A stretch of DNA of 64,000 bases, taken from the NCBI RefSeq assembly GCF_000953675.1, contig NZ_LN679998.1, positions 581,911 through 645,910 of the forward strand. Direction: 5' to 3'. This stretch comes from Paraclostridium sordellii (GTDB lineage Bacteria > Bacillota > Clostridia > Peptostreptococcales > Peptostreptococcaceae). The notes beneath the pieces are model-generated. The model ran no database searches, was not told the DNA's origin, and worked only from the letters and a program-made list of their open reading frames with translations. Made by a program: the position numbers and the translations under genes. This document shows positions 8,798-18,584 of the stretch, in pieces (positions within the stretch are counted from its first letter, which is position 1; each line of letters opens with the position of its first letter).

Positions 8798-9850
8798 ATA
8801 AGTATTTAGTTTATTTAATGCTAGTTGATAGTTGTATGATGCAGAAATATTAAAATATTTAATTGCAGAATCTAAATTGCCAGTTAATTCATAAAAAGTT
8901 CCTAGATTAAAAGCTGCTAAATAGCTACCAGTACCTTCGACAATTTCATAATCTAACTGTAATGCATTTAAATAACAAATATCTATATTATCAAAATAAG
9001 ATATATATTTGTTTGGGTCAAAGGCAACTAACTCAGTAAAAATTAAACCACAAATAAAATGAAAATCACAACAATCATTCATATAATCAAAAATATTTTC
9101 AATAATTATTAATCCTTTTTCAACATTATTTGTTTTAATTAAATTATATAAATAAAGAATAAGACCGTCCTTAATAAATTCATCTTTATAAGAAGATATA
9201 CTATCGTAAAACTTATCAAAATAAGTAGAAGCTTCATTAAACATTTTATTTGAATAGTATGTTTTGGCAGCTTGATATAATAGGTATAAATCTTGAGGAG
9301 ATTGATTTAACTCTTTAAGTATAAGATCTATATTTCTATTAAATTTATTAGTGTTTAAATATCCATCATGCTCTACTTCAATATTAACTATATTTCTAGG
9401 TAAGTTAGAATCTATCTGTTCATGAATGCTACCTGTAAAATAAACACCTTTTGGAATTAGCCTTGAAATAAAAGAAGTTGATTTTCTTATTTCATTATTT
9501 TGTTCAAATAAGCTAACTATTTTTATTTTACCTATAAATTTTTCTTTAGAATTTAAAATTTTAAAAATTTTATCATATTCAATAGTAGAAATGAATTCAT
9601 CAGCGTCTAATATTAAATTCCAATCAGAGTCAGATTTTATTAGACCAAAATTTCTAGCATTTGAAAAATTATTATCCCAAGTATAATCATATACAATAGC
9701 TCCAAATTCTAAAGCTATATCTTTTGTACCATCAGTAGAACCTGTATCCACTATTATTATTTTACTCACTAAATCCTTTGTTGAATTTAGACATCTCCTT
9801 AATTTAGACTCTTCATTTTTTACAATCATGACCAAATTTAAATTTTCCAA
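8774..9850 (-). CDS. Family 2 glycosyltransferase with TPR-like C-terminus
   Basis: Transfers sugar from a nucleotide donor to an unknown acceptor, probably glycan or protein at the inner membrane face. The N-terminal GT-A domain (about residues 1-200) has VMIVKNEESKLRRCL, IIIVDTGSTDGT, and the DxD-type NLILDADEF. The rest consists of helical repeats resembling TPRs (for example YLLYQAAKTYYSNKMFNEAS), as in SunS/YfdG-like clostridial GT2 proteins. GGAGGG sits seven bases before a TTG at 9850, so TTG is taken as the start. The ATG at 9865 overlaps the SD itself and is rejected. It is isolated, with no sugar-biosynthesis neighbours. Confidence 0.85.
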   Translation of the reverse strand: MENLNLVMIVKNEESKLRRCLNSTKDLVSKIIIVDTGSTDGTKDIALEFGAIVYDYTWDNNFSNARNFGLIKSDSDWNLILDADEFISTIEYDKIFKILNSKEKFIGKIKIVSLFEQNNEIRKSTSFISRLIPKGVYFTGSIHEQIDSNLPRNIVNIEVEHDGYLNTNKFNRNIDLILKELNQSPQDLYLLYQAAKTYYSNKMFNEASTYFDKFYDSISSYKDEFIKDGLILYLYNLIKTNNVEKGLIIIENIFDYMNDCCDFHFICGLIFTELVAFDPNKYISYFDNIDICYLNALQLDYEIVEGTGSYLAAFNLGTFYELTGNLDSAIKYFNISASYNYQLALNKLNTYRNKIEDL

Positions 9851-9909
9851 TATATTACCCTCCATAAGTGTAAATAATAAAGTAATTATACGGATAAAGA
9901 TAAAAATTA

Positions 9910-11508
9910 TTAAATAGTAAATTTATTTAAATTTTGAATTACTTTAAACTTAAGTTTAACCTTAAACAAATCACCATCTATATCTAGTTCAAGGTTTCCA
10001 CCTTGCATATTAACTAAATTCTTAGCAATAGAAAGACCAAGGCCACTTCCGCTAGTATTTCTTGAAACATCACCACGGACAAATCTTTCCACTAGCTCAT
10101 CTGGAGTAATATTTAACTTATGGTTAGAAATATTTTTCATAGTAATTAAAACATTACCACAATCTGTATACATATCTATATATACTCTGGTATTTGATAG
10201 GGAATACTTAACTATATTAGAAATAAGATTATCAAATACTCTAAACATTCTTTTACCATCTATATTAGTAAAGATAGGTTCATTTGGAGTATTTACTATA
10301 AAATCTAGTTTGGAACTTTCAATCTTATCATCAAGTTCAACAATACTTTGAATAAGAAGTTCTTTTATATCAGTTTTTTCAAAATAAAGTTCTATATCAC
10401 CACTACTGATTTTAGAAGCCTCAAAAATATCTTCAACTAAATTCTTAAGTCGATAAGCTTTTTTATCAAGTATATTTAGATAATTTTTAGTAGTTTGATT
10501 ATCAAGTTCATTATTTTTTAATATATCTATATAACTAACAATTGAAGTCAGGGGAGTTTTTAAGTCATGACTTACATTAGTTATAAGTTCAGTTTTCATT
10601 TTTTCATTTTTGAGCTGAGTTTCTAAAGCTTTATCTAAACCTTCACCAATATTATTTATACTAGTTGCAATAGATGCCAGGTCATCATTTCCGATAACAT
10701 CTAGTTTAGACTTTAAATTTCCATTTTCTATATCTTTTATATTGAGTTCTATATATTCAATGTAATCTATTTTTCCCTCTATTTTTTTATATATATAAGC
10801 ATAACATATAGAACTTATAAAACATATTAATAAGGATTCAATTAATGAGCTTGAACTATATGGATAAATAGTATTAAGTGATAAAAATAATAATATAAAT
10901 TGAACAATTAAAGCTATTATAAATAATAGACCAAGTTTTTGAGTCAAATGATGTTGATGATATTTATTATTTAAAGTATTAATAATTGGAATAACAAGTA
11001 GTCTTGATTTTATAGGAGTATTGCAATTTTTAAAACTATTAAAAATAAAATAGATTATCCATAAAATTATACTATCACAATACACTAAATCACTATCATA
11101 AAAAGGCATTGTATGTTTCCACTCATCAAAACGTGATAGAAAAATAAATATTATTATAAATAAAATAACTTCTATTGGAGTTTTAGAAAAGATGTTAACC
11201 ATGTAATCAATTAATATATTTTTAGCTTTTCTATTGAAAACATATATAAAAAAACATATTAAAGATACAATAGATGAAATAAATATAATTTTCTTTTGTA
11301 TATTTATAAGGGCATATTTACTAAGTTCATCAACAGGACCAAATAAATAATATTTAGGGATAAAGTCAGTAGGAGACTCACCTAAAAAGTTAAACATGAT
11401 ATTAAAACAACCTTCAAATAATATAGACAAAGATATGAAAAGCACAAATAAAGATACAAATTTAAAAACTGGATTATTAATAAGCAATTTTTTCAATTTT
11501 ATATCCAA
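9910..11508 (-). CDS. Sensor histidine kinase of ABC-linked two-component system
   Basis: Membrane sensor kinase, 532 residues. The N-terminal 250 residues contain about six to seven hydrophobic segments. A HAMP-like linker follows, then HisKA with NVSHDLKTPLTS (phospho-acceptor His314) and a HATPase domain with N, G1 and G2 boxes (GSGLGLSIAKNLV). It starts at TTG 11508, inside the response regulator gene (32-base overlap), with AGGTGG nine bases upstream, so translation is probably coupled. It is closely similar in its catalytic half to the kinase at 48.4-50.4 kb. The divergent ABC exporter suggests it senses an antimicrobial or envelope stress, which is an inference. Confidence 0.92.
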   Translation of the reverse strand: MDIKLKKLLINNPVFKFVSLFVLFISLSILFEGCFNIMFNFLGESPTDFIPKYYLFGPVDELSKYALINIQKKIIFISSIVSLICFFIYVFNRKAKNILIDYMVNIFSKTPIEVILFIIIFIFLSRFDEWKHTMPFYDSDLVYCDSIILWIIYFIFNSFKNCNTPIKSRLLVIPIINTLNNKYHQHHLTQKLGLLFIIALIVQFILLFLSLNTIYPYSSSSLIESLLICFISSICYAYIYKKIEGKIDYIEYIELNIKDIENGNLKSKLDVIGNDDLASIATSINNIGEGLDKALETQLKNEKMKTELITNVSHDLKTPLTSIVSYIDILKNNELDNQTTKNYLNILDKKAYRLKNLVEDIFEASKISSGDIELYFEKTDIKELLIQSIVELDDKIESSKLDFIVNTPNEPIFTNIDGKRMFRVFDNLISNIVKYSLSNTRVYIDMYTDCGNVLITMKNISNHKLNITPDELVERFVRGDVSRNTSGSGLGLSIAKNLVNMQGGNLELDIDGDLFKVKLKFKVIQNLNKFTI

Positions 11509-12193
11509 TTCCCCACACCACCTTTAAATACTTAGGATCCTTTGGATTTATTTCTATCTTCTCCCTAATTCTTCTTATATGAACAGCAACAGTTTTTTCA
11601 CAATTATAAGCAACATCTTCCCAAACATTCTCATAAATATCTTTAGAAGAAAAAACCATTCCCTTATTTTTAAGTAAAAATTCTAAAATTTTAAACTCAA
11701 TAGGTGTAACCTTAACAACTTCACCATCTAGTGTAACAACTTTAGTATCATTATTTAAGCAAAGGCCACCACTAACAAGCAAACAATTACTATTATCAGA
11801 ATTAATATCTTCACTTCTATGATTTAAATTAATAAATCTTCTAAGCTGAGACTTAACACGAGCTATAAGTTCTAGAGGATTGAAAGGTTTAGTAACATAA
11901 TCATCAGCACCCATATTAAGTCCTAAAATTTTATCCATATCTTGATTTTTAGCAGATAAAAGTATTATAGGAATATTATTATTTTCACGTATCTTAAGTG
12001 TTGCTTTAAGACCATCCATATTAGGCATCATAACATCCATAATAACTAAATCTATATTATTATCTATTAAACTTTCAATAGCTTCTAAACCATCATAAGC
12101 TTTTAAAATATTAAACCCTTCTGGTTTTAAATAAAACTCGATAGCTTCAACTATTTCCTTGTCATCATCAACTATTAATATATTTTCACACAT
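11477..12193 (-). CDS. OmpR-family response regulator
   Basis: DNA-binding partner of the overlapping kinase, 238 residues. The receiver domain has the acidic pocket IVDDD (9-11), phospho-acceptor Asp53 in LVIMDVMMP, conserved Thr/Ser and Lys in TKPFNPLEL. The winged-helix output domain ends with the typical VHIRRIREKIE and YLKVVWGIGYKIE. AAAGGAG precedes the ATG. It is divergent from the ABC genes with 220 bases between, where its target sites are expected. It is paralogous to the regulator at 47.4 kb. Confidence 0.95.
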   Translation of the reverse strand: MCENILIVDDDKEIVEAIEFYLKPEGFNILKAYDGLEAIESLIDNNIDLVIMDVMMPNMDGLKATLKIRENNNIPIILLSAKNQDMDKILGLNMGADDYVTKPFNPLELIARVKSQLRRFINLNHRSEDINSDNSNCLLVSGGLCLNNDTKVVTLDGEVVKVTPIEFKILEFLLKNKGMVFSSKDIYENVWEDVAYNCEKTVAVHIRRIREKIEINPKDPKYLKVVWGIGYKIEKIAY

Positions 12194-12263
12194 TAAAAAT
12201 CACTCCTTTAGAATAATTATAACATAGAGTTTTCCTCAATAAACTTATAAACTATGCTCTAAA

Positions 12264-12303
12264 TTATTAAGAATTTATTACGAAAATGTTCAATTATTAC
12301 AAC
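12264..12303 (+). promoter_or_regulatory. Candidate direct-repeat operator between regulator and ABC genes
   Basis: TTATTAAGAA (12264), TTATTACGAA (12275) and TTATTACAAC (12294) are spaced 11 and 19 bases. Direct repeats at about 11-base spacing are typical for OmpR-family regulators. The region is AT-rich, so chance is possible. Confidence 0.3.
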
Positions 12304-12413
12304 TTCATAACAAAGTTTGTACGATGAAGCTAAATTCCTTTTTTTGTAAAAAAACTAAGATACAATTCTCTTATAAAAGCACTTGGCTTTGAAAAAGAGA
12401 GGGGTAATAAGCA

Positions 12414-15002
12414 ATGCGAAAAAAATTAAATTTAGGGCTTAGATATATGCAAACATATAAAGCAAGATCCTTTGCAATTATACTAAGCATGGTTTTATCA
12501 GTAGCGATGATAGTAGGAATATTAACTTTAACAAAAATAGAAGACATGAATAGTTTACAAACTATGAAATACAACACTGGAATATATCACACAACTTTTA
12601 AAAATTTAAATGATAAGCAATTAAAAATCATAGAAAATAGTGGGAATCTAGAAAATGTAGGTGCTTTTAATTTTCATGGAATAACTACAGGCAAAGAAAA
12701 ACAAAATGTAATAATGCTAAATTGCAATGAAGATTATATAATTTCAAATTCAAAACTTGAAAAAGGAAGATTTGCAAAAAATAAAAATGAAATTGTAGCT
12801 GAAGAATGGGTATTAAAAAATCTAGGATTAGAGCCTAAGTTAAACCAAGTTATAAAGCTTAATATTGAAGATACAAGTAAAAATATTAAAGATGAAGAAT
12901 TTAAATTAGTAGGAATTATAAAAGATAGACCAACAGAAAAGCAAATTGGTAAGATGCAAATGTATTTACCACTACAAAAAAACAGTGAAAATTTAGAGGT
13001 TGGAGTAGCCTTTAATGAAAAAATAGATATACCAACGTACATATTAGAATTAGCTAAAAAAGCCAATGTAAATAAAGATAATATAACAAGTTCAGAGGAT
13101 TTAATAACGATATCTCGTGATGCAAACAATATTAGCTTAAACATCGTTTTAAGTGCTTTAGTTATAAGTTTAATATGTGGAATAGTAGTATATAGTATTT
13201 TCAATATATCTATGTACAAAAGATTTAAAGAATATGGGATATTAAGAGCAATAGGAGCTAGAAACTTTAAAGTATTTAGACTTATATTAAATGAATTGAT
13301 GACTTTATCACTTATAGGCATACCTATAGGAACTGTATTAGGAATTATTGCTTCGACTATATCTAATAAATATGCAAGTGAACTAAAAACAAATATAGCA
13401 CTGAATGGAGAAATAATAAAATTACATATGATTTATCCAATTGTTGAAATAGTATTAACAACATTATTTATGATTATAATATTACTTTTAATAGCATTTT
13501 TTACTTATAGAAAAATAAATAAGTTATCGATAATAGACGCTATAAAAGGAAATAGAAAATCTGACAATATGAAAAGAAATATTATAACTGTTAACACTTT
13601 AAGAAAATATATGAAGACTTATAAAGCAATATCATTTAAAAATATATGGAGAAATAAAAAGAGATGTATAATGATCATTTTATCTATGAGCATATGTGGA
13701 ATATTATTTATAAACTCAAACTATAAATCACATTTAGATCAATCAGATGATTTTATCGTAGATAGATCTATGTTCAATAACTCTGATATGAGGATAGATG
13801 TATATGGAACTGGAAACCAAAGAGGCGGATTAAGCAAAGAGGATATAAATAAAATAGAAAATATAGATGGAGTAAAAGAAGTAGTAAAATCTCAAATAAT
13901 GAATGGTAGAATGGTTATGGATGAAAAAGATATAGCCATTAAAGGCTATTTTGAAAACATAAATAAATCCAGTAGGGGCGAAGGTCTATTTAAAGGATAT
14001 TTAGTAAAAGATAAATTAAATAATGAACTTATCTTAAAACAAAATCTTAGAGGATATGATGATAAGGCATTAAAAGAACTTAATAACTATTTAGTTGAAG
14101 GTAGTATAGATATTGAAAGAATGAAAAATGAAGACTTAGCAGTAATTTATATACCAAGAGTTGTAGATGAAAAACATGGTGGGAAAATCGAATATAACAT
14201 TGTAGACAATGGAAAGCCAGTTTCAGATATAAAAGTAGGAGATACTGTAAAAGTTAAATTTAGAGAAGATGGAAAAAGACCAATAGAATTTATAACGTTA
14301 GAAGACAATGATGCTAAATACATTGAAAAAGAATTTAAAGTAGGTGCAATAGTTAGTTATCCATTTATGGCAGAAGATACATATTCAAGTGATCAATGTA
14401 TAGATGTAATTGTTAGTGATAATAAATTTACTCAAGTTACAGGAAGTGAAGATTATCAAGCTATAAATATAAATTTAGATAAGGGTGTAAATGATAAAAA
14501 AGTTTATGATGAAATATTAAAAACAACTATAAAAGTAAATGGAGCTATGGCAAGAAATATAATGGAAGAAAAGGCAAATAGAGATGCTATGTATGAAAAG
14601 TCTAGAATTTATAATGCTGGAATGGTTGTAGTTCTGTTTATAATAGCAATTGTAAATATAGTAAACAACATAAGTCAAAGTATTTTAGATAGAACTAATG
14701 AGTTTGGAATGTTAAGAGCTATAGGGCTTAACAATAAAGACTTTAAAAAGATGATAATATTTGAGGGGCTTATATATACAGTTATATCAAGTTTAATAAT
14801 TATAGTAGTATCTTTAGTGCTAAATAAAATGACTTATAATTCCTTTGAAGTATCTAAGTATGGAATAGATTTTAGTATAAGATATGTAGATTATATATTA
14901 ATTATCGGAATAAATACTTTAGTTGGGATACTTACAACATACTTACCAGCTAAAAAATTAGAAAAAATAAGTGTAGTTGAAATGGTAAATATAAATGAAT
15001 AA
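12414..15002 (+). CDS. ABC transporter permease with two FtsX/MacB-type modules
   Basis: Inner-membrane exporter subunit, 862 residues. TM1 is near residues 20-40, followed by an extracellular domain to about 235. Three TM segments around 240-370 include the FtsX signature YGILRAIGARNFKVFRLIL. A second copy of the same plan occupies 395-862 (TM near 415, extracellular domain, then EFGMLRAIGLNNKDFKKMI and final TMs). The repeated architecture differs from BceB permeases. It is followed by its ATPase after 35 bases and is divergent from a two-component system that probably controls it. Substrates of relatives are peptides or lipids; here unknown. Confidence 0.92.
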   Translation: MRKKLNLGLRYMQTYKARSFAIILSMVLSVAMIVGILTLTKIEDMNSLQTMKYNTGIYHTTFKNLNDKQLKIIENSGNLENVGAFNFHGITTGKEKQNVIMLNCNEDYIISNSKLEKGRFAKNKNEIVAEEWVLKNLGLEPKLNQVIKLNIEDTSKNIKDEEFKLVGIIKDRPTEKQIGKMQMYLPLQKNSENLEVGVAFNEKIDIPTYILELAKKANVNKDNITSSEDLITISRDANNISLNIVLSALVISLICGIVVYSIFNISMYKRFKEYGILRAIGARNFKVFRLILNELMTLSLIGIPIGTVLGIIASTISNKYASELKTNIALNGEIIKLHMIYPIVEIVLTTLFMIIILLLIAFFTYRKINKLSIIDAIKGNRKSDNMKRNIITVNTLRKYMKTYKAISFKNIWRNKKRCIMIILSMSICGILFINSNYKSHLDQSDDFIVDRSMFNNSDMRIDVYGTGNQRGGLSKEDINKIENIDGVKEVVKSQIMNGRMVMDEKDIAIKGYFENINKSSRGEGLFKGYLVKDKLNNELILKQNLRGYDDKALKELNNYLVEGSIDIERMKNEDLAVIYIPRVVDEKHGGKIEYNIVDNGKPVSDIKVGDTVKVKFREDGKRPIEFITLEDNDAKYIEKEFKVGAIVSYPFMAEDTYSSDQCIDVIVSDNKFTQVTGSEDYQAININLDKGVNDKKVYDEILKTTIKVNGAMARNIMEEKANRDAMYEKSRIYNAGMVVVLFIIAIVNIVNNISQSILDRTNEFGMLRAIGLNNKDFKKMIIFEGLIYTVISSLIIIVVSLVLNKMTYNSFEVSKYGIDFSIRYVDYILIIGINTLVGILTTYLPAKKLEKISVVEMVNINE

Positions 15003-15037
15003 TTAGATATTTTAATATAAATTTGGAGGGAAACAAT

Positions 15038-15703
15038 ATGTCAATTTTAGAAACTATAAATTTATCAAAAACTTATGGAAGTAAAGAAAGCAAAGTAAAT
15101 GCGCTTGATAATATAAATATAAATATAGAAAAAGGAGAATTTGTTGCAATAATAGGGCCTAGTGGAAGTGGTAAAAGTACATTACTACATTTATTAGGAG
15201 GGCTTGAGAGATTAAGCGGAGGAAGTATAAAAGTAAATGAAAAAGATATAAGTAAATTAAAAGATAAAGAACTTGCAGAGTATAGAAGAAAGGAAGTAGG
15301 TTTTGTATTCCAACAATATAACTTAATTCCAGTATTAAATGTAGAAGAGAATATAGAACTTCCTCTTATGTTAGGAAATGATGATATAGATGAAATATAT
15401 ATAAGCGAACTTATAGATATATTAGGGTTAAAAGAACGTAAAAAACATCTTCCAAGTCAATTATCAGGAGGACAGCAACAAAGAGTAGCAATAGGAAGAG
15501 CTTTATCTACAAAGCCGAGTATAATACTTGCAGATGAACCAACAGGAAATCTAGATAGTAAAACCACAGAAGAAGTAATGGAACTTTTAAAAAAATCTAT
15601 AAAAAAATATAATCAAACTCTAATAGTTATAACTCATGATCAAAACATAGCTAAAAAAGCAGATAGGATAATTAATATAGTAGATGGTCACATAAAAATT
15701 TAA
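15038..15703 (+). CDS. ABC transporter ATP-binding protein (LolD/MacB type)
   Basis: ATPase of the exporter encoded just upstream, 221 residues. Walker A is GPSGSGKST, the signature is LSGGQQQR, Walker B is ILADEPTGNLD and the H-loop is VITHD. The ATG at 15038 follows GGAGGG by seven bases; the TTG at 15023 overlaps the SD and is rejected. Family members energise FtsX-like permeases by mechanotransmission rather than classical substrate translocation. Confidence 0.95.
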   Translation: MSILETINLSKTYGSKESKVNALDNININIEKGEFVAIIGPSGSGKSTLLHLLGGLERLSGGSIKVNEKDISKLKDKELAEYRRKEVGFVFQQYNLIPVLNVEENIELPLMLGNDDIDEIYISELIDILGLKERKKHLPSQLSGGQQQRVAIGRALSTKPSIILADEPTGNLDSKTTEEVMELLKKSIKKYNQTLIVITHDQNIAKKADRIINIVDGHIKI

Positions 15704-15705
15704 AT

Positions 15706-15740
15706 AAAAATGGAGTACTACTTTAGTACTCCATTTTTTA
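15706..15740 (+). terminator. Terminator after ABC operon
   Basis: AAAATGGAGTACTA / TAGTACTCCATTTT hairpin followed by T-rich sequence. Confidence 0.92.
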
Positions 15741-15850
15741 TGTAAGTTTATATAAATATTCTATGTTCGTTTATGTAAATTAAAAAATGTACATATTTCT
15801 CAGTACAATCTGGGTAATTATAACAAGAAATCTACTCATTTTTATATAAG

Positions 15851-17038
15851 TTAATCTTCGTACATATAAGCTCTAGTCATCTTAATTTCGTTATTAACAT
15901 CTTTACTTATTAATATTTGATGCAAATCTATAACTCCATTATTAAAACATGCAGCACAAGAAGTTAGATATAAATCCCACATTCTTACGAATTCTTCACC
16001 AAACATACCTTTTACAGTATCTCTTTCTTTATCAAAGTTTTTATACCATTCTATTAAAGTTCTAGTATAATGTCTTCTTAAACTTTCAACATCTAAAGTG
16101 TAGAAATTATATTTTGGGAATAAATCTATAATTTCACGTAATGATGGAATAACACCACCTGGGAATATATACTTTTTAATCCAAGCATCGCCAGGAGATT
16201 CAGTAAGGCCACTTATGTAATGTAGTAAGAAAAGACCTTTTGGTTTTAACACACTATTTACATTTTTTAAATATAAATCGTAATGTTCACGTCCAACATG
16301 TTCAAGCATACCGACACTTACGATTTTATCAAAAGACATTCCAGAATGCTCAAGATCTCTATAGTCCATAAGTTTAACCTCTAAATAATCTTCAAGACCT
16401 TCTTTTTCTATTCTTTCTTGGAATTTTTTATATTGCTCTTCACTTAAAGTAATACCAGTTCCTTTGACTTTATATTTTTTAGCAGCTTCTATAAGTAAGT
16501 AACCCCAACCACATCCTATATCTAATAGAGTTTCTCCTTCAGATAATTGAAGTTTCTTTAAGATATAGTGTATCTTATTCATTTGAGCTTCATATAATGT
16601 ATCGTTTTCATTTTTGAAATAAGCACAAGAATAACTAAGTGTTTTGTCTAACCAAAGACTGTAAAAATCATTACCAAGATTATAATGATAGCAAACTTCA
16701 GATTTTTGCTTTTTTTCATTCCCTGCTTTAGAGAATATTTTACCAAGCTTTGCAAAGTTAGTATGGAAATGATCTTTTTGACAACCAAATAAGGTATCAA
16801 GAGTAACTAATAAGTCTCCGTCTATACTAATGTCATTTCTCATGTAGGCTTCCCCTAGAGTTAAAGAAGTACTAGTTAATAAGTCTTTTTTACTTAGAGG
16901 GTTATTAAAGCAAACCTTAAATACGGGATCTCCTTCACCTACTAAAAACTCTTCACCATCCCAAAGTTTAACTTCAAATGGATTTGAATGTAGCTTTGAA
17001 ACAAATTCTTTAATAAATATTTTATCTAGATTGTTCAT
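15851..17038 (-). CDS. cfa: Cyclopropane-fatty-acyl-phospholipid synthase
   Basis: Adds a methylene from S-adenosylmethionine to cis double bonds of membrane phospholipid acyl chains. It has 395 residues, with an N-terminal lipid-binding region (about 1-100) and a methyltransferase domain whose SAM loop is LLDIGCGWGYLL. Active-site landmarks include YHYNLGNDFYSLWLD and LEHVGREHY. GAGGTG stands nine bases before the ATG at 17038. An upstream in-frame ATG (17071) has no SD and overlaps it, so the shorter start is chosen. It is monocistronic; acid or stationary-phase adaptation is the usual role. Confidence 0.95.
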   Translation of the reverse strand: MNNLDKIFIKEFVSKLHSNPFEVKLWDGEEFLVGEGDPVFKVCFNNPLSKKDLLTSTSLTLGEAYMRNDISIDGDLLVTLDTLFGCQKDHFHTNFAKLGKIFSKAGNEKKQKSEVCYHYNLGNDFYSLWLDKTLSYSCAYFKNENDTLYEAQMNKIHYILKKLQLSEGETLLDIGCGWGYLLIEAAKKYKVKGTGITLSEEQYKKFQERIEKEGLEDYLEVKLMDYRDLEHSGMSFDKIVSVGMLEHVGREHYDLYLKNVNSVLKPKGLFLLHYISGLTESPGDAWIKKYIFPGGVIPSLREIIDLFPKYNFYTLDVESLRRHYTRTLIEWYKNFDKERDTVKGMFGEEFVRMWDLYLTSCAACFNNGVIDLHQILISKDVNNEIKMTRAYMYED

Positions 17039-17120
17039 ATTAAACGTCACCTCTTTAGTTACAATACCCATAAAATGGAAAATAAAACAAAGGAAATTAA
17101 AAAAATTAAGTCACTATGTA

Positions 17121-17151
17121 TTGACTGTGGTGTAACTACATACTTTATAGT
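17121..17151 (+). promoter_or_regulatory. Probable promoter of the MATE operon
   Basis: TTGACT at 17121-17126 with TTTATA 17 bases later, or TATAGT 19 bases later, about 45 bases before the MATE start. Confidence 0.45.
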
Positions 17152-17193
17152 AATAAGTAGAGTAGATTTAAAGATTGAAAATAGGAGGCATAA

Positions 17194-18582
17194 ATGAAAA
17201 ATTCACTATCAGAAAGTTTTACTTTTCCAGCACTTATAAAGTTTACGATACCATCAATTGTTATGTTGGTGTTTATATCTTTATATACGATAGTAGATGG
17301 AGTATTTGTATCAAGATTTATAAATACGGATGCATTATCAGCAGTTAATATAGTATATCCGTTTATAAATGTTGTAATAGCAGTGGCTGTAATGCTTGCA
17401 ACTGGAAGTAGTGCAGTTATAGCTAAAAAATTAGGGGAAAATAAATCTAAAGAGGCAAAAGAGAACTTTACATTAATTATAATATTAGGACTTATTTTAG
17501 GAATTTTAATAGCTTTACTAGGATTTATATTTACAAAACCTATATTATATATGATGGGTTCAACAGAAAATTTATATAATTATTGCTTGGACTATTTTTT
17601 AGCCCTTCTTATATTTGTTCCTGCATTTATAATTAACTTATTATTTCAATACCTAACTATAACAGCAGGAAAGCCAAATATAGGATTGATATTAACTATA
17701 ATTGGTGGGCTTACAAATATGATACTTGATTATATTTTTATAGTACCTATGGATATGGGAATAGCAGGAGCTGCACTTGCTACAGGTATGGGGAATTTAA
17801 TACCATCTATACTAGGAACGATATATTTTATAAAAAAAAGATCAATTCTTTATTTTGTAAAACCTAAGCTGGATTTAAAAGTTATATTAAATTCTTGTGC
17901 AAATGGTTCATCTGAAATGGTAACAAATTTATCAACAGGAGTTACTACTATGCTATTTAATATAGTAATGATGAAACTTTTAGGATCTGATGGAGTAGCT
18001 GCTATAACTATAGTTTTATATGGTCAATTTTTAATTACTTCTGCATATATAGGATTTTCTTCTGGAGTAGCTCCAATTATAAGTTATAATTATGGTAATA
18101 GGAATAAATTTGAACTTAAAAAATTAATTAAGTACAGTACTAGATTTATTGCTATGAGTTCAGTGATACTTTTTTTAATATCGATGTTTTTTGCACCAAA
18201 TATAGTTGGAATATTTTCACCTAAAGGAACAAAGGTATTTGAAATTGGGTATAAAGGATTTATGATATTTTCAATTAGTTTTTTAGTAACAGGAGTAAAT
18301 ATATTCGCATCAGCTATGTTTACAGCTTTTTCAAATGGGAAAATATCAGCTACCATATCATTTTTAAGAACATTTATATTTATAGTATCTGGAATACTGA
18401 TACTACCTATGTTTTTAGACGTTAATGGAGTATGGCTATCTGTTCCTATAGCAGAAATATTATCGATGATAATATCTATAGTATTTATACTTAAGTATAA
18501 AGATATTTATGGGTATGGAAAAGAAACTGAAACTCAAAAAACTGATAAAAAAAATCCGTATAAAGACATAAAGGAGTTTTAG
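17194..18582 (+). CDS. MATE-family efflux transporter (MepA-like)
   Basis: Twelve-TM cation-coupled multidrug antiporter of 462 residues. Two related halves are visible (FTIPSIVMLVFISLYTIVDG early, and SCANGSSEMVTNLSTGVTT opening the second half). This pattern is typical of the MepA/DinF-like branch of the NorM superfamily. The SD is TAGGAGG, eight bases from the ATG. The next gene, a pentapeptide-repeat protein, starts two bases after its stop, so the two are co-translated. Pentapeptide proteins often protect topoisomerases, which makes a joint quinolone/toxin tolerance role conceivable but unproven. Confidence 0.93.
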   Translation: MKNSLSESFTFPALIKFTIPSIVMLVFISLYTIVDGVFVSRFINTDALSAVNIVYPFINVVIAVAVMLATGSSAVIAKKLGENKSKEAKENFTLIIILGLILGILIALLGFIFTKPILYMMGSTENLYNYCLDYFLALLIFVPAFIINLLFQYLTITAGKPNIGLILTIIGGLTNMILDYIFIVPMDMGIAGAALATGMGNLIPSILGTIYFIKKRSILYFVKPKLDLKVILNSCANGSSEMVTNLSTGVTTMLFNIVMMKLLGSDGVAAITIVLYGQFLITSAYIGFSSGVAPIISYNYGNRNKFELKKLIKYSTRFIAMSSVILFLISMFFAPNIVGIFSPKGTKVFEIGYKGFMIFSISFLVTGVNIFASAMFTAFSNGKISATISFLRTFIFIVSGILILPMFLDVNGVWLSVPIAEILSMIISIVFILKYKDIYGYGKETETQKTDKKNPYKDIKEF

Positions 18583-18584
18583 AT

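Noticed and set aside
12734-13321. 195-codon open frame on the minus strand inside the ABC permease gene
   Set aside because: No SD, no recognisable domain, fully contained in a gene with FtsX signatures.
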